Source of the DNA: Brumimicrobium sp964585545
Lineage (GTDB): Bacteria > Bacteroidota > Bacteroidia > Flavobacteriales_D > Crocinitomicaceae
Direction of reading: 5' to 3'
NCBI GenBank assembly: GCA_964585545.1
Contig: CAZPDT010000016.1
Coordinates: 18,632-82,631 of the forward strand
Length of the DNA stretch: 64,000 nt
Of the stretch, positions 20,101 to 28,689 are shown in pieces. The position numbers and the translations under genes are program-made. The notes under the pieces were generated by a model. The model was not told the origin of the DNA, made no database searches, and saw only the letters and a list, made by a program, of their open reading frames with translations. Every line of letters starts with the position of its first letter. Positions within the stretch are counted from its first letter, which is position 1.

Positions 20101-20410
20101 CATTTGTCTTGAGTCTTTAAATAAGCCAAGTTTTGGTACGGGGTCAGATCGTCCAGAATATATTTGTGGAGAAAGTGTAGAAGACACTTCCAAAGAAGAA
20201 ACAATTCAAACTGTGCCTAAAATAGAAACAGAGGTTGTTCAGCCCAAAACAAAACTAAAACCCCAAAAGACAACCCAACCTAAGACAAGGATACCGACAC
20301 AGGAAAGTAAGGATGCCCCTAAAACTGATGCGCCCAAGACCCAAGAAGCGCCTTCAAAACCTGCTACAAGAACAGATAAGCGCACACGACGACCCAAAGG
20401 TGGAGGATAA
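17123..20410 (+). CDS. Outer-membrane beta-barrel protein with six ~95-residue repeats and Lys/Pro-rich tail
   Basis: About 1095 aa starting MKKLLLVSLLVFGFLQQGNAQ, a signal peptide. Residues 22-270 look like a porin-type barrel (DPYIFGGIGFTFTNTKGD, LGVGIGYYFNTRFSVGLEHR). A Glu/Pro-rich linker follows, then six repeats, each opening PP.V....P...P and ending G.N..K..G.N..GS..D......Y. They appear to be Ig-like or Big-type domains. A separate C-terminal segment (CGVNIMLANSDFCLAKPGGE) precedes a Thr/Lys/Pro-rich basic tail. The upstream ATG at 17087 would put 12 residues before the signal peptide and is not favoured. The barrel plus repeat array suggests an envelope structural or gliding-related role, which is inference only. 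Confidence 0.75.
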   Translation: MKKLLLVSLLVFGFLQQGNAQRFDYEKTSNFFIGLNVGSVWHTSDVKNVKKRFPIGGGFTLGGTFNRDYGKFFTYDLHLRFLMGSWYGQDRDTTHAIQNNYAVNSLYDTLGYTIQNFRAKQRSIDLEFAVHFNRVKERTGIDPYIFGGIGFTFTNTKGDLLKTNNAGEETIYPYNENPTGDLITKNYNTPLDKNSTGVLYKDFDVNFLPSLGVGIGYYFNTRFSVGLEHRTTFFNGDYFDGTPLNQDGAESKIENDLFHYTSIYFKWYFNKGKERKEEQQEETEEAQVPPRTPVTQNPEPSQEPAVQPRPIKKRPPIVQFTNPSKSPLKTNQSTISIIAKTAYVNSADNITFTINGREHNTFIFNPKDEVFRSNVTLNVGKNLFKIVGVNADGSDSDATMVIYEPKRPQDAYPPTVNIVDPGSTPYNVNQLNYVVKAAIHNVKARNQVKVTFNGQPFTAYSFTPKGNINFSTNLNLKSGINTLKIVGQNTVGSAQDETVLIYTRTPEEDTGYPPTVELIVPNKNPYTTSKTSVDVTAKIQHVLNNQQIDVIINGVSTTNFSYNSETQLAKFKVSVSSGYNDIRVNAKNPYGTAKDEMQIIYKRGYNPDGSNLPPLVSITSPNVNPYTSTQEIITVHARAEQVKSKQDIEVKINGIAKDNYTFNASTGEITMNVNLSEGSNIIKIEASNNFGNDSDVTQIIYRKKTPKENPPKINIITPNKDPFTTTHLSEKVIAKVENISQKSQIAVELNGKSISNFSFNNTTKEIRVNAGLILGSNTIKMTATNTTGNASDNIEIVRKKIVEKIAPETVEPLPCDPPKIQFLSPQRNVQTTKDKTFEVVTKLLNIKDKSQITVFFNSRKMTNFSYDNKTGILKQSLNLQEGKSIYMIRLRNVCGTKEGRVTLNYEPPTCGVNIMLANSDFCLAKPGGEVHRDGLLTNNQFQYDGSAKLVYFKAADNGVAVVNGKNYPLVKGVYYHFFGQITVHLKMVNNKWHICLESLNKPSFGTGSDRPEYICGESVEDTSKEETIQTVPKIETEVVQPKTKLKPQKTTQPKTRIPTQESKDAPKTDAPKTQEAPSKPATRTDKRTRRPKGGG

Positions 20411-20761
20411 GATTTGGTTTGATAGCGATTTGGACTACTCATTAACCCGAACTATTAATTGCGTTGAGCTCGCAAGCTCGGTTCATCGATTTTCGTTATG
20501 AAAAGCTAAAATGAGCCTGATGGAGTATGTGATTGCGTTTGCAATTTATTAATAACGCAGAAACTCTTTAGTTTTGACACATCCTCTTCATTTTTTCTCT
20601 TTTTTGTGATTTTCTGACATTTTATCAGGAAATCTCTTGGAAAACATCAAAAATGTGTTATATTTTCATGTAAATGGGAATATTTTGGACAATAAGCTTC
20701 CTCGTATGGTTCTTGTACCATTATAAACCGAATTTAATTTATAAACCAAACAAAAAATAAA
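20411..20761. other. Intergenic region upstream of the proline operon
   Basis: About 350 bases. It contains the repeat copy 20442-20513. The remaining 250 bases are AT-rich with no clear gene, and no attenuator-like stem was found before proC. Confidence 0.5.
20442..20513 (+). repeat. Dispersed ~73-bp palindromic repeat, copy 3
   Basis: TTAACCCGAACTATTAATTG ... GAGCTCGCAAGCTCGG ... GAAAAGCTAAAATG. It is the near-exact inverse of 14168-14240 and shares its outer arms with the short copy at 3613-3655. Confidence 0.8.
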
Positions 20762-21565
20762 ATGAAAGTTTTAATGATTGGTGCTGGAAACATGGGAGGA
20801 ACCTATGCAGAAGGAATGTCAAAATCACCATTGCTCGGCGGAAGAAAACTCCAAATTTTTGACAAAGACCCTGAGAAGCTAAAAGAAATTGGAGAAAAAG
20901 GAATACTTGAACCTTTTGATGAACTCAAAGACTGTTTGCCCAAAGCGGACATTGTATTTATTGCAGTTAAACCCTATCATATTGAAGGATTATTCGAAGA
21001 AATGAAACCTTTGATAAGCAACCGGCAAATGTTTGTCTCCTTGATGGCAGGTGTAAAAATAGAAACGATTATCGATGGATTAGACGTAACAAAAGTTGTG
21101 CGTACAATGCCTAATCTTCCCGCTCAAATAGGAAAAGGTGTAACCTCTTATACAGAATCTAAAGGCGTGTCTCGACTCGAACTCATAATGGTGCGTAATT
21201 TTCTTGACATGACAGGGGATTCTATCCATGTAGAAAATGAAAATTTTATCGATGCCTCAACTGGTATTTCTGGAAGTGGTCCAGCGTATGTATTTTACTT
21301 TATGCAATCTATGCTCGAAGCAGCCAAGAAAATGGGCTTTTCTGATTATGATTCTCGTGTTCTCGTGAGCAGCACTTTTGAAGGTGCAGTTCAATTGTTT
21401 AACGAATCGAATATTACCCCGAAAACATGGATGGATAGGGTTGCTTCTAAAGGAGGGACAACACGAGCTGCTCTTGACTCCATGGAAGACAATAATATTA
21501 AGGAACTTATTAAAGAAGCCGCTTATTCTGCTTTTGACAGAGCTGTTGAATTGGGGAAAGGGTAA
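20762..21565 (+). CDS. proC: Pyrroline-5-carboxylate reductase
   Basis: The 267-aa protein has an N-terminal Rossmann motif (MIGAGNMGGTYAEGM) for NAD(P)H. The family core is ISGSGPAYVFYFMQSM, and the C-terminal dimer signature is SKGGTTRAALDSM. It catalyses the last step of proline synthesis, reducing P5C to proline. It is the first gene of a proC-proB-proA operon, with 23 bases to proB, so the whole glutamate-to-proline pathway is encoded here. Its length matches the family. Confidence 0.95.
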   Translation: MKVLMIGAGNMGGTYAEGMSKSPLLGGRKLQIFDKDPEKLKEIGEKGILEPFDELKDCLPKADIVFIAVKPYHIEGLFEEMKPLISNRQMFVSLMAGVKIETIIDGLDVTKVVRTMPNLPAQIGKGVTSYTESKGVSRLELIMVRNFLDMTGDSIHVENENFIDASTGISGSGPAYVFYFMQSMLEAAKKMGFSDYDSRVLVSSTFEGAVQLFNESNITPKTWMDRVASKGGTTRAALDSMEDNNIKELIKEAAYSAFDRAVELGKG

Positions 21566-21588
21566 TTCATTAACAAACACATTAAAAA

Positions 21589-22362
21589 ATGCATAAAAAA
21601 CGTATCGTTGTTAAAGTAGGAACAAACGTGATGACCAACAAAGATAATCGAATTGTAGGACCTGTTCTACAAGAATTGGTAAGACAAATTGCCTACTTAT
21701 ATGAAAGAGATATCATTACAGTTTTGGTTTCTTCAGGATCTGTAATTGCAGGAAAAGAAATGCTATCAGAGAATACCATAAAGGATGAAGACATTAGAAA
21801 ACAGGTTTATTCAGCTGTTGGACAGCCACGATTAATGCGCCATTACTATAGTATATTCGACCTATTTGGTATGCGTTGTGCCCAAGTCGTAGCCACAAAA
21901 CGTGATTTTAGTCCAGGCGCTTACCGAAAAAATATCATTAACTGTTATGAAGGACTCTTGTCTCAGGGAATCATTCCTATTGCCAATGAAGATGATGCCA
22001 CGTCATTACACAACAGTAAGTTTTCAGACAATGATGAATTGGCCAGTTTGGTTGCCGAATTGATTAATGCCGATAAAATGATTATCTTAAGTGATATTGA
22101 TGGCTTATACAATGGTGACCCTAAAGATGATGAAACTGAAAAAATAGAAAAAGTAAAGGTGCATGAGAATGTTGAACAATATGTGCAAGAATCAACAAAA
22201 GAAGAAGGTGAAGGAAGAGGAGGAATGGAGTCCAAATTAAAGATTGCCAAAAAAACCGCAGCTTTAGGTATTTCAACAGTTATTGCTCGTGGAAAGACCA
22301 ATAATGTAATTGTTGATATTATGGATGGAAAGGATATCGGAACACAGTTTCTACCAGAATAA
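21589..22362 (+). CDS. proB: Glutamate 5-kinase (AAK domain only)
   Basis: A 257-aa amino-acid kinase domain. VVKVGTNVMT and LVSSGSVIAGKEML bind phosphate and glutamate. FSDNDELASLVAELINADK and ILSDIDGLYNGDPK form the nucleotide and substrate loops. GGMESKLKIAKKTAALGI is the C-terminal glutamate-kinase signature. It phosphorylates glutamate, the committed step of proline synthesis. The C-terminal PUA domain of E. coli ProB (367 aa) is absent, as in some other bacterial lineages. Proline feedback resides in the kinase domain. Confidence 0.94.
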   Translation: MHKKRIVVKVGTNVMTNKDNRIVGPVLQELVRQIAYLYERDIITVLVSSGSVIAGKEMLSENTIKDEDIRKQVYSAVGQPRLMRHYYSIFDLFGMRCAQVVATKRDFSPGAYRKNIINCYEGLLSQGIIPIANEDDATSLHNSKFSDNDELASLVAELINADKMIILSDIDGLYNGDPKDDETEKIEKVKVHENVEQYVQESTKEEGEGRGGMESKLKIAKKTAALGISTVIARGKTNNVIVDIMDGKDIGTQFLPE

Positions 22363-22401
22363 GAGCAGTATTTTGAATTTTAATTTAAAAATTTTAAACA
22401 A

Positions 22402-23601
22402 ATGAAGTTATTAAGTACAGAAAAGAAGAACAACGTTTTAAGTTCTATGATTGATATTATGAATCAAGAGCGAGAAACGTTAATTAAAGAAAATAAAAAA
22501 GATTTAGAGGCTTTTAATAAAGATGATCAGGCACTTTACGACCGATTGGTTGTAGATGAGACCAAAGTCGACTCAATGATTCAAGCCATTAAAGAAGTGC
22601 GGGCACAAGATGATCCTGTAGGTCAAACCTTGTTCAAAGACACCTTAAAGAATGGACTGGAAATAACAAATAAAACAGCACCGTTTGGAACAATTTTAAT
22701 TATTTATGAATCACGCCCTGATGTTACAATTGAAGCTGCAATGCTGGCTTTTAAAGCCAACAATAAAATTTTATTGAAAGGAGGTAAAGAAGCCTACCAC
22801 AGCAATGTTATACTTGAAAAATTTTGGCACAAAGCCTTAGAGGCAAATGACTTAGATAAGGATTGGATTTCGTTGCTACAATTAAAACGCGAGGAGACAC
22901 AAGACTTTTTAAAGAATCCACCAATGAAAATTGATTTGGTAGTGCCGCGTGGAGGAGAAGGATTGATTAAATTTGTGAAAGAAAATTCCTCAGCAGCAGT
23001 TTTGGTAAGTGGACGTGGAAACAATTTTATGTATGTTTCTGATAATGCAGATTGGGAAAAAACCAAAAAAGTACTCATTAATGCTAAAACAGATAAGACT
23101 TCGGCGTGTAATGCATTAGATAATGTTCTAATTGATAAAAATATTCCCGACTTGGAGGTCAAATTGAAAGACTTACAGAAGACACTCAAAACGTCTATGG
23201 TGGATATTGTTGTCGACGAAGAAGTTGGCAAAATTCTTCCTGAAGAAGCTCCAATACCAAGCGAAGACAGTTGGTATGAAGAATTCCTCGCCATGAAAAT
23301 ACTCTTGGCAGAAACCGATGGAATTGATGATGCCATTCAACGGATTAATAAATATTCTGGAGGACATTCAACAGTGATTCTTACTGAAAACACCGATGAA
23401 GCCCAGAAATTTATGGAGGAAATTGACAGTGCTGCAGTTTTTCACAATGCGTCCACCCGCTTTACCGATGGAGGACAAATGGGAGTTGGAGCAGAATTGG
23501 CGATTAGTACAGACAAGTTACACCATCGAGGGCCCTTGGGATTGCCTCAACTTGTTACCAATAAATATTATGTACGCGGTGACGGGCAAGTTAGAATGTA
23601 G
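22402..23601 (+). CDS. proA: Glutamate-5-semialdehyde dehydrogenase
   Basis: A 399-aa aldehyde-dehydrogenase-fold protein. Landmarks are PFGTILIIYESRPDVTIEAA, then LLKGGKEAYHSN, RGGEGLIKFVKEN, the catalytic Cys in KTSACNALDN, and the C-terminal FHNASTRFTDGGQMGVGAE and GPLGLPQLVTNKYYVRGDGQ. It reduces gamma-glutamyl phosphate with NADPH. It is the third gene of the proCBA operon and lies 39 bases after proB. A hairpin with T-run follows. Confidence 0.95.
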   Translation: MKLLSTEKKNNVLSSMIDIMNQERETLIKENKKDLEAFNKDDQALYDRLVVDETKVDSMIQAIKEVRAQDDPVGQTLFKDTLKNGLEITNKTAPFGTILIIYESRPDVTIEAAMLAFKANNKILLKGGKEAYHSNVILEKFWHKALEANDLDKDWISLLQLKREETQDFLKNPPMKIDLVVPRGGEGLIKFVKENSSAAVLVSGRGNNFMYVSDNADWEKTKKVLINAKTDKTSACNALDNVLIDKNIPDLEVKLKDLQKTLKTSMVDIVVDEEVGKILPEEAPIPSEDSWYEEFLAMKILLAETDGIDDAIQRINKYSGGHSTVILTENTDEAQKFMEEIDSAAVFHNASTRFTDGGQMGVGAELAISTDKLHHRGPLGLPQLVTNKYYVRGDGQVRM

Positions 23602-23631
23602 TTAAATATAATATTGTACCTAATATTTTAT

Positions 23632-23679
23632 CCAAAAAAGATACTGAAGATAACATCTTTGTATCTTTTTGGGTTTTTA
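23632..23679 (+). terminator. Terminator after proA
   Basis: CCAAAAAAGATAC pairs with GTATCTTTTTGG around a 16-base loop, followed by GTTTTT. It ends the proCBA operon. Confidence 0.7.
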
Positions 23680-23880
23680 TCGAGTAAGCAACTTACATGT
23701 AGTAAAGCACATGAGCTCTCAGAGTGACATATATCACTTTTTCTAAACTTTATTCCTCGGTAATCTTGTTGTTTTATTCTTTTTTGTTACCTTACATCAG
23801 TTCATTACAAAATGAAGTCTAACAGATTTTCAGTTGACGAATAAAATTGGATATAAACTAAACTATTAAAATTTAAGATT

Positions 23881-25008
23881 ATGAAACTTATTAAGATAAC
23901 AACAATTGTTCTTTCATTAATTCTATACCACTTATCATTCGCACAAACTACCGTTGCCGATGGCAATTGGTCAGATCCTGCTACCTGGGGTGGAACACCT
24001 CCAATAATGTCAGGAACTGTAGTCATTAATCATAAGGTTACTTTGGATATTGATTATGCACACAATGCAGGTGATGTAATAATTAATGGGTCTGGAGAAT
24101 TAACAGGGAACTCTTCCGCCAGAAATTTTGCAATTAACTTTCCAAGTGGAACTGCTACACTATCTGTAATTGGTTCTTTTAATGTTGCTTCAACCCTTTT
24201 CAATTCAGGAGGAGCAGCAATAACCAATTCAGGAACTATTGAAGCCGATAGCTTATTGAATAATACTGATTTGGTCAATAACCTTGGAGCGACAATTAAT
24301 GCTTCTCAGTTCATGAACAATACAGGTGGGGCACTCACAAATAATGGGACAATGAATACTTCTAATTTTTTGAATTTAGACACAGTTTCTAATACAGGGA
24401 CGATTACTGCGATCGACATGACAAATTCAAAAGGGTTTAACAATTCAGCAACAGGGACAATGACAATAACGCACGATTTTTTGAATGCCGATACCATTGT
24501 GGCGGGCCCTGCACATCTAATTATTGATGGACGTTTAACCGTTGGACATGATTTTCAAAATGGAATAAGCCCTGCCACCATAGAAGGTTCAGGTTCAATT
24601 TGTGTAGCATTTAATTCATTGAATAGAGGTATTATGAATGGAACATTTGACTTTTGTGACCAAACAGGAAGTGGAGGTGTTGATTTGAATACTGGAACCA
24701 TTGCAAGTGGAATAACGACCTGTTTACAACCCTGTACTGTTGGAATCAATGAAGAGAAAAATCTAACTTTAAATTTTAAAGTTTATCCGAACCCTTTCTC
24801 TAAAGAGACGACAATCGAATTGGATCATAACCTGAACAATGCTTCGCTTACTGTTTTGAATTATTTTGGACAGACAGTAAAAGAAATCAAAAACATTTCA
24901 GGAAATACAATTTCACTTTCACGTGGAAATTTAACGAATGGACTTTACTTTATTCATTTAACAGAAGGGGACAAGATTATTGCCATTGAAAAATTAGTTA
25001 TCGAATAA
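23881..25008 (+). CDS. Secreted G8/pectate-lyase-like protein with T9SS type A sorting domain
   Basis: A 375-aa protein with a signal peptide (ending LSFAQ). Its N-terminus, DGNWSDPATWGGTPP then GTVVINHKVTLDIDY, is typical of cell-surface beta-helix proteins with a G8-like opening in Bacteroidota. Asn/Thr-rich turns (NNTGGALTNNGTM) suggest a short right-handed beta-helix. The final ~80 residues (FKVYPNPFSKETTIEL ... IAIEKLVIE) form a T9SS type A sorting domain. No catalytic motif is identified, so it may be a structural or adhesive surface protein. It is monocistronic. Confidence 0.8.
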   Translation: MKLIKITTIVLSLILYHLSFAQTTVADGNWSDPATWGGTPPIMSGTVVINHKVTLDIDYAHNAGDVIINGSGELTGNSSARNFAINFPSGTATLSVIGSFNVASTLFNSGGAAITNSGTIEADSLLNNTDLVNNLGATINASQFMNNTGGALTNNGTMNTSNFLNLDTVSNTGTITAIDMTNSKGFNNSATGTMTITHDFLNADTIVAGPAHLIIDGRLTVGHDFQNGISPATIEGSGSICVAFNSLNRGIMNGTFDFCDQTGSGGVDLNTGTIASGITTCLQPCTVGINEEKNLTLNFKVYPNPFSKETTIELDHNLNNASLTVLNYFGQTVKEIKNISGNTISLSRGNLTNGLYFIHLTEGDKIIAIEKLVIE

Positions 25009-25092
25009 AGAAAACATAACTGTACTTCTTATTGTTTATAATTCAGTGTGCACTGGAAAGCATTAAAATTATTAATATATAAAGTATACATT

Positions 25093-25530
25093 ATGGAAAA
25101 AAGATTTGATACCAATAAACTCGTACCTGAGATATATAATAAAGTATTGGAGCTTGAAAAAAGCATTCAAGCATCTTCATTAGAAAAAACACATTTAGAG
25201 CTCATTAAATTGCGTGCATCACAAATTAACGGTTGTGCATATTGCATTAACATGCATACAGAAGATGCTTTAAAATTAGGAGAAACAGTGAAGCGAATTG
25301 CATTGCTGAATGCGTGGAGAGATACAGACCTATTTTCAGCAGAAGAAAAAGTGATTTTAGCAATGACAGAAGAAGTCACTTTGATTCATCAAGATGGATT
25401 GTCAGATTCAACTTATGATAAAGCATCGAAATACTTTGATAAGGAGTATATTGCCTTAATTATAATGACAATCATTACCATCAATGCATGGAACAGAATA
25501 GCCATTAGCTCAAAAGAGATTGTGAGATGA
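25093..25530 (+). CDS. Carboxymuconolactone decarboxylase/AhpD-like protein
   Basis: A 145-aa protein with the CMD core motif NGCAYCINMHTEDALKLG (Cys-x-x-Cys followed by His). It is preceded by LIKLRASQINGC and followed by LLNAWRDTDLFSAEEKVILA. Small AhpD-family proteins of this kind act as peroxidase or thiol-disulfide reductases. The 15 upstream in-frame codons from 25048 are unlikely to be translated, since MEKRFDTNKLVPEIY is the family-like start. It follows the G8-like gene by 84 bases and may be independent. Confidence 0.85.
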   Translation: MEKRFDTNKLVPEIYNKVLELEKSIQASSLEKTHLELIKLRASQINGCAYCINMHTEDALKLGETVKRIALLNAWRDTDLFSAEEKVILAMTEEVTLIHQDGLSDSTYDKASKYFDKEYIALIIMTIITINAWNRIAISSKEIVR

Positions 25531-25727
25531 TTTTAGACAAGATTCACAATAAAAAAGTTGTTTCTTCTGTAATTCTCGAAAAGATAATTTGATACAGAAT
25601 AACAGTACACTTTTTGTGTATTTTATCGGAATATATGGCATTACTAAATATTTTGTGAAACGAGGTTTATATTTCCAAAATAGAATAATGCATTTATCCT
25701 AAAAAGTCTGATTTTAAAAGTATAAAT

Positions 25728-26135
25728 ATGAAAAGATTAATTCTATTGATGATTATAATCGGCGGGATTTTCATAACGAACGGTTGCTGTAAGAAAAAGA
25801 TGGTAGCAGGGCTAACGGTAACATACGAAAGTGTTCCAGAAGCCACCAATCTCTATGCAATAAAGTTAAGTTCTGATAATTGGAATAATATTATTGATAC
25901 ACTTGATTTAGGGGTAATTGATAGTTTAAATCAATATACTGTTTTTCTCCCCGTCCCCGTTCAATTTCCAAATTATATATTGTATTTAGAAAGTAACTCG
26001 CAAAAAGACACCATTTCTAACATTTTTTATGAAACAGAAGGTAAAAACTGCAATATGTCGTTGGTTAATCTTTCATATAAGCTAAATGGTATTCCAAAAG
26101 GTGATTTTAAAATAACTCTTCAATATGAAGAATAA
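25728..26135 (+). CDS. Hypothetical lipoprotein
   Basis: A 135-aa product with a short leader MKRLILLMIIIGGIFITNGC, the final Cys being a lipobox cysteine followed by CKKK. The mature part is beta-rich (TVFLPVPVQFPNYILYLES) with a Cys near the C-terminus (EGKNCNMSLVNLSYKLNG). No family is recognised. It is a monocistronic gene. Confidence 0.6.
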   Translation: MKRLILLMIIIGGIFITNGCCKKKMVAGLTVTYESVPEATNLYAIKLSSDNWNNIIDTLDLGVIDSLNQYTVFLPVPVQFPNYILYLESNSQKDTISNIFYETEGKNCNMSLVNLSYKLNGIPKGDFKITLQYEE

Positions 26136-26352
26136 ATATTCTATGTGAATATTAATGGTTTTATCAAACTCGTTTTCTCAATTTTGGTAACGGCAAAATC
26201 CTTAGTTATGCCCAATATTCCTCCTAAAAAGCCTATGAGCTCCATGTTTTAATCACATGTATTTCACAAAGTAAAGAGTTTTTATGTTATATTTGGTTCA
26301 CAAAGTATTTACTATAACCGATTTAATTAACTTGCTTTAAAATGAAAACACT

Positions 26353-26565
26353 ATGACAAGAAGCCCTATTACATTAATTTTATTATTCGCGATGAGTAGC
26401 TTATTATCATGTTCTATTCCAGACGAGAAAATTACAGAAAATACTAAAAACGATGCTTGCCGACAAGATTTATTGGGAGCGCTTTCTACTTTTTCTTCCG
26501 ATTTAGGTTTGCCAATTCAGATTTCACAAGAGGATGCAACAGCAATTTTTGACCAAAAATCATGA
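26353..26565 (+). CDS. Small hypothetical lipoprotein, possibly truncated
   Basis: A 70-aa product with a lipoprotein leader (LILLFAMSSLLSC). The mature part is short and ends abruptly in ATAIFDQKS. The stop overlaps the ATG of a 32-codon ORF (ATGA at 26562-26565). The arrangement is compatible with either coupled small genes or a frameshifted longer gene. The function is unknown. Confidence 0.45.
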   Translation: MTRSPITLILLFAMSSLLSCSIPDEKITENTKNDACRQDLLGALSTFSSDLGLPIQISQEDATAIFDQKS

Positions 26566-26660
26566 CAAAATCCTCCTTTGAGTATGCTAAGCGTAAAAGT
26601 GAGCTGTTTTATGTTACAAAAGATGGCTGTTATGCATGCGGGATAAGTACTGGGGCATGA
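26562..26660 (+). CDS. Overlapping 32-codon ORF with CxxC (doubtful)
   Basis: It starts in an ATGA overlap with the preceding small lipoprotein gene and encodes MTKSSFEYAKRKSELFYVTK, then DGCYACGISTGA. The Cys-x-x-Cys is the only notable motif. It could be the out-of-frame remainder of the lipoprotein gene. No homolog is known to me. Confidence 0.25.
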   Translation: MTKSSFEYAKRKSELFYVTKDGCYACGISTGA

Positions 26661-26727
26661 ACCGTTGCCTTCACTCTGTTTTGGTCTGTTTTTTGCTGTT
26701 TTTTTAAGTACTAAAACCGTATTGCTC

Positions 26728-27339
26728 ATGAAAAGAAACATCGTTTTTAATCTTTCTCTTTGGATCTTTATAACTACAGCATTTTTATTGGCAAACTGCT
26801 CCTCGTCAAACGGACTTATTGATAGAATTACTTTTGAGGAAGATATTGTTCATTCCACAAAAAGAATAACGTTCAAGCATACCCATTATTTCTATTTCAG
26901 TAAAACTCCAATGATTAAAATGGATCAAACTTTTGTAAAGTCAATACATGAGAATAAAAAGAATACAATTAATGTATATGATCGACTTACTTTAAAAGCA
27001 GGATATTTCCAACTTCAGGATGAAGTGTATATGATTGTCAAGAATAAAGTTTATCCCATTACACCAAAGCTTTTTGAACATGAAAGGTTTACCCATACAT
27101 CTTCATCCAAAAAAAACATCACAACATCAGATGATGAATCGATTGCTGTTGTTACAGGTTATAATGAAAAAGAACGGGATATTGTGCGCATAAATTATCA
27201 ATTAACGGAGCAGATGACAGCAGCTATTGTGACGGCCGATACGGTTTCATTTCGATATTATGCTGGTCCACACATGATTACTGTTGATGTAAAGGAAGAC
27301 GTTTTAGACGCAGTAAAAGAATTAATTCAAAGTGAATAA
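26728..27339 (+). CDS. Hypothetical lipoprotein
   Basis: A 203-aa product starting MKRNIVFNLSLWIFITTAFL with a lipobox (LLANC). The mature domain alternates charged and beta-prone segments (ITFKHTHYFYFSKTPMIKMD, FRYYAGPHMITVDVKED). No family is recognised. The reading frame extends 21 codons further upstream, but that part is hydrophobic noise before the natural MKRN start. A 130-base gap separates it from the atp promoter. Confidence 0.55.
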   Translation: MKRNIVFNLSLWIFITTAFLLANCSSSNGLIDRITFEEDIVHSTKRITFKHTHYFYFSKTPMIKMDQTFVKSIHENKKNTINVYDRLTLKAGYFQLQDEVYMIVKNKVYPITPKLFEHERFTHTSSSKKNITTSDDESIAVVTGYNEKERDIVRINYQLTEQMTAAIVTADTVSFRYYAGPHMITVDVKEDVLDAVKELIQSE

Positions 27340-27483
27340 TTAGGTGCATCTTTTTTGTGGTTTTGGGTCGGAAATTCACCATTATTTTGAATTCTAATAT
27401 CAAGTTTTTCAATGTCCTAAAAATATTTAACATAAAAATAAATCAAAAGCATATAAAAAGTGCTGACCTTTAAAAAAAATATA

Positions 27484-27491
27484 TACCTTTG
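27484..27491 (+). promoter_or_regulatory. -7 promoter box (TACCTTTG) of the atp operon
   Basis: TACCTTTG fits TAnnTTTG and lies 47 bases before the preferred atpB ATG at 27538. No exact -33 TTG is present. Confidence 0.5.
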
Positions 27492-27537
27492 CCCCCGAAT
27501 TTGAAAAGGTAAATTCGTTTTGAAAGTAAAAAAAACA

Positions 27538-28653
27538 ATGTTCAATAGTTCATTTAAAGTGTTGGCTTGGGTTACTGCACTTTTATTATCAGTACCTGCA
27601 TTCTCTGCAACCTCTGATTCTTCCTCTGTTGACAACGAAGAGGGCATGAATGAAGTAATCATGCACCATATTAAAGATGCGCATGAATGGCACATTTTAA
27701 CCTATACAGATAACGAAGGCGAAAAACACAATCTCGCAGTGTATTTGCCCGTAATATTAATTGATGAGGGAATAGAAATTTTTTACTCGAAAGAATTGTA
27801 TCATCATGGACAGGAAATAGAGGTTGAAAATCCTAAAGCAGAATACGACCACTATATTGCAAACACAGAGCTCGGTTATGGACTTTATAATGAGAAAATT
27901 TATAAGTTGCATTCTGATGGCACCATGACTTTTGATACAGAAGGAAATCCCATCAATGAGAAACCACTTGATCTCTCAATTACAAAAAATGTTGTTTCAT
28001 TGCTTTTTGCTGCATTGTTGATGTTTGTTTTAATGCGTTCTGCTGCTAGGTCTTATAAGAGTGAAGGCAATTATGTGCCCAAAGGAATTGCACGATTTAT
28101 TGAACCCATTGTTATCTTTATCCGTGATGAGGTGGCCATTGCAAACTTGGGAGAGGAAAACTATAGAAAATATTTACCCTATTTATTAAATATATTCTTC
28201 TTTATATGGATCACCAGTTTGTTGGGATTGTTTCCAATTATACCTGGTGGAGCGAATTTAACAGGAAACATTAGTTTTACTTTGATATTGGCAATATTTA
28301 CGCTTATTCTTACTTTATTTTCAGCAAAGAAAACGTACTGGGGACATATTTTTAATCCTCCAGGTGTGCCAGCTGTATTATTGCCACTAATGATACCCAT
28401 CGAGTTGGTTGGTGTTTTCACAAAACCATTTGCTTTAACAGTGCGTTTGTTTGCAAATATGACTGCTGGACACATCATTGTTTTGGCATTAATAGGAATA
28501 ATCTTTACGTTCGGAAGTGTGGCGTGGAGTGGACTCTCATTACCCATGGCATTATTTATTAATGTGTTGGAGTTGTTGGTCGGAATTTTACAAGCCTTCA
28601 TTTTTACAGTGTTATCTGCACTCTTCATTGGTGAAGCCGTTGCAGAGCACTGA
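27538..28653 (+). CDS. atpB: F0F1 ATP synthase subunit a
   Basis: About 371 aa. A hydrophobic leader (MFNSSFKVLAWVTALLLSVP) and an acidic, His-containing extracytoplasmic N-terminal domain of about 130 residues precede the five-helix core. That N-terminal extension is usual in Bacteroidota. The essential Arg lies in KPFALTVRLFANMTAGH, with later Glu/Gln positions in FINVLELLVGILQAFIFTVL. It forms the proton half-channels next to the c-ring. A TTG six codons upstream is an alternative start. It is the first gene of atpB-E-F-H-A-G. Confidence 0.95.
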   Translation: MFNSSFKVLAWVTALLLSVPAFSATSDSSSVDNEEGMNEVIMHHIKDAHEWHILTYTDNEGEKHNLAVYLPVILIDEGIEIFYSKELYHHGQEIEVENPKAEYDHYIANTELGYGLYNEKIYKLHSDGTMTFDTEGNPINEKPLDLSITKNVVSLLFAALLMFVLMRSAARSYKSEGNYVPKGIARFIEPIVIFIRDEVAIANLGEENYRKYLPYLLNIFFFIWITSLLGLFPIIPGGANLTGNISFTLILAIFTLILTLFSAKKTYWGHIFNPPGVPAVLLPLMIPIELVGVFTKPFALTVRLFANMTAGHIIVLALIGIIFTFGSVAWSGLSLPMALFINVLELLVGILQAFIFTVLSALFIGEAVAEH

Positions 28654-28689
28654 TTGTATTAATTGTGTAATTTATAAAAACAAATAGTT

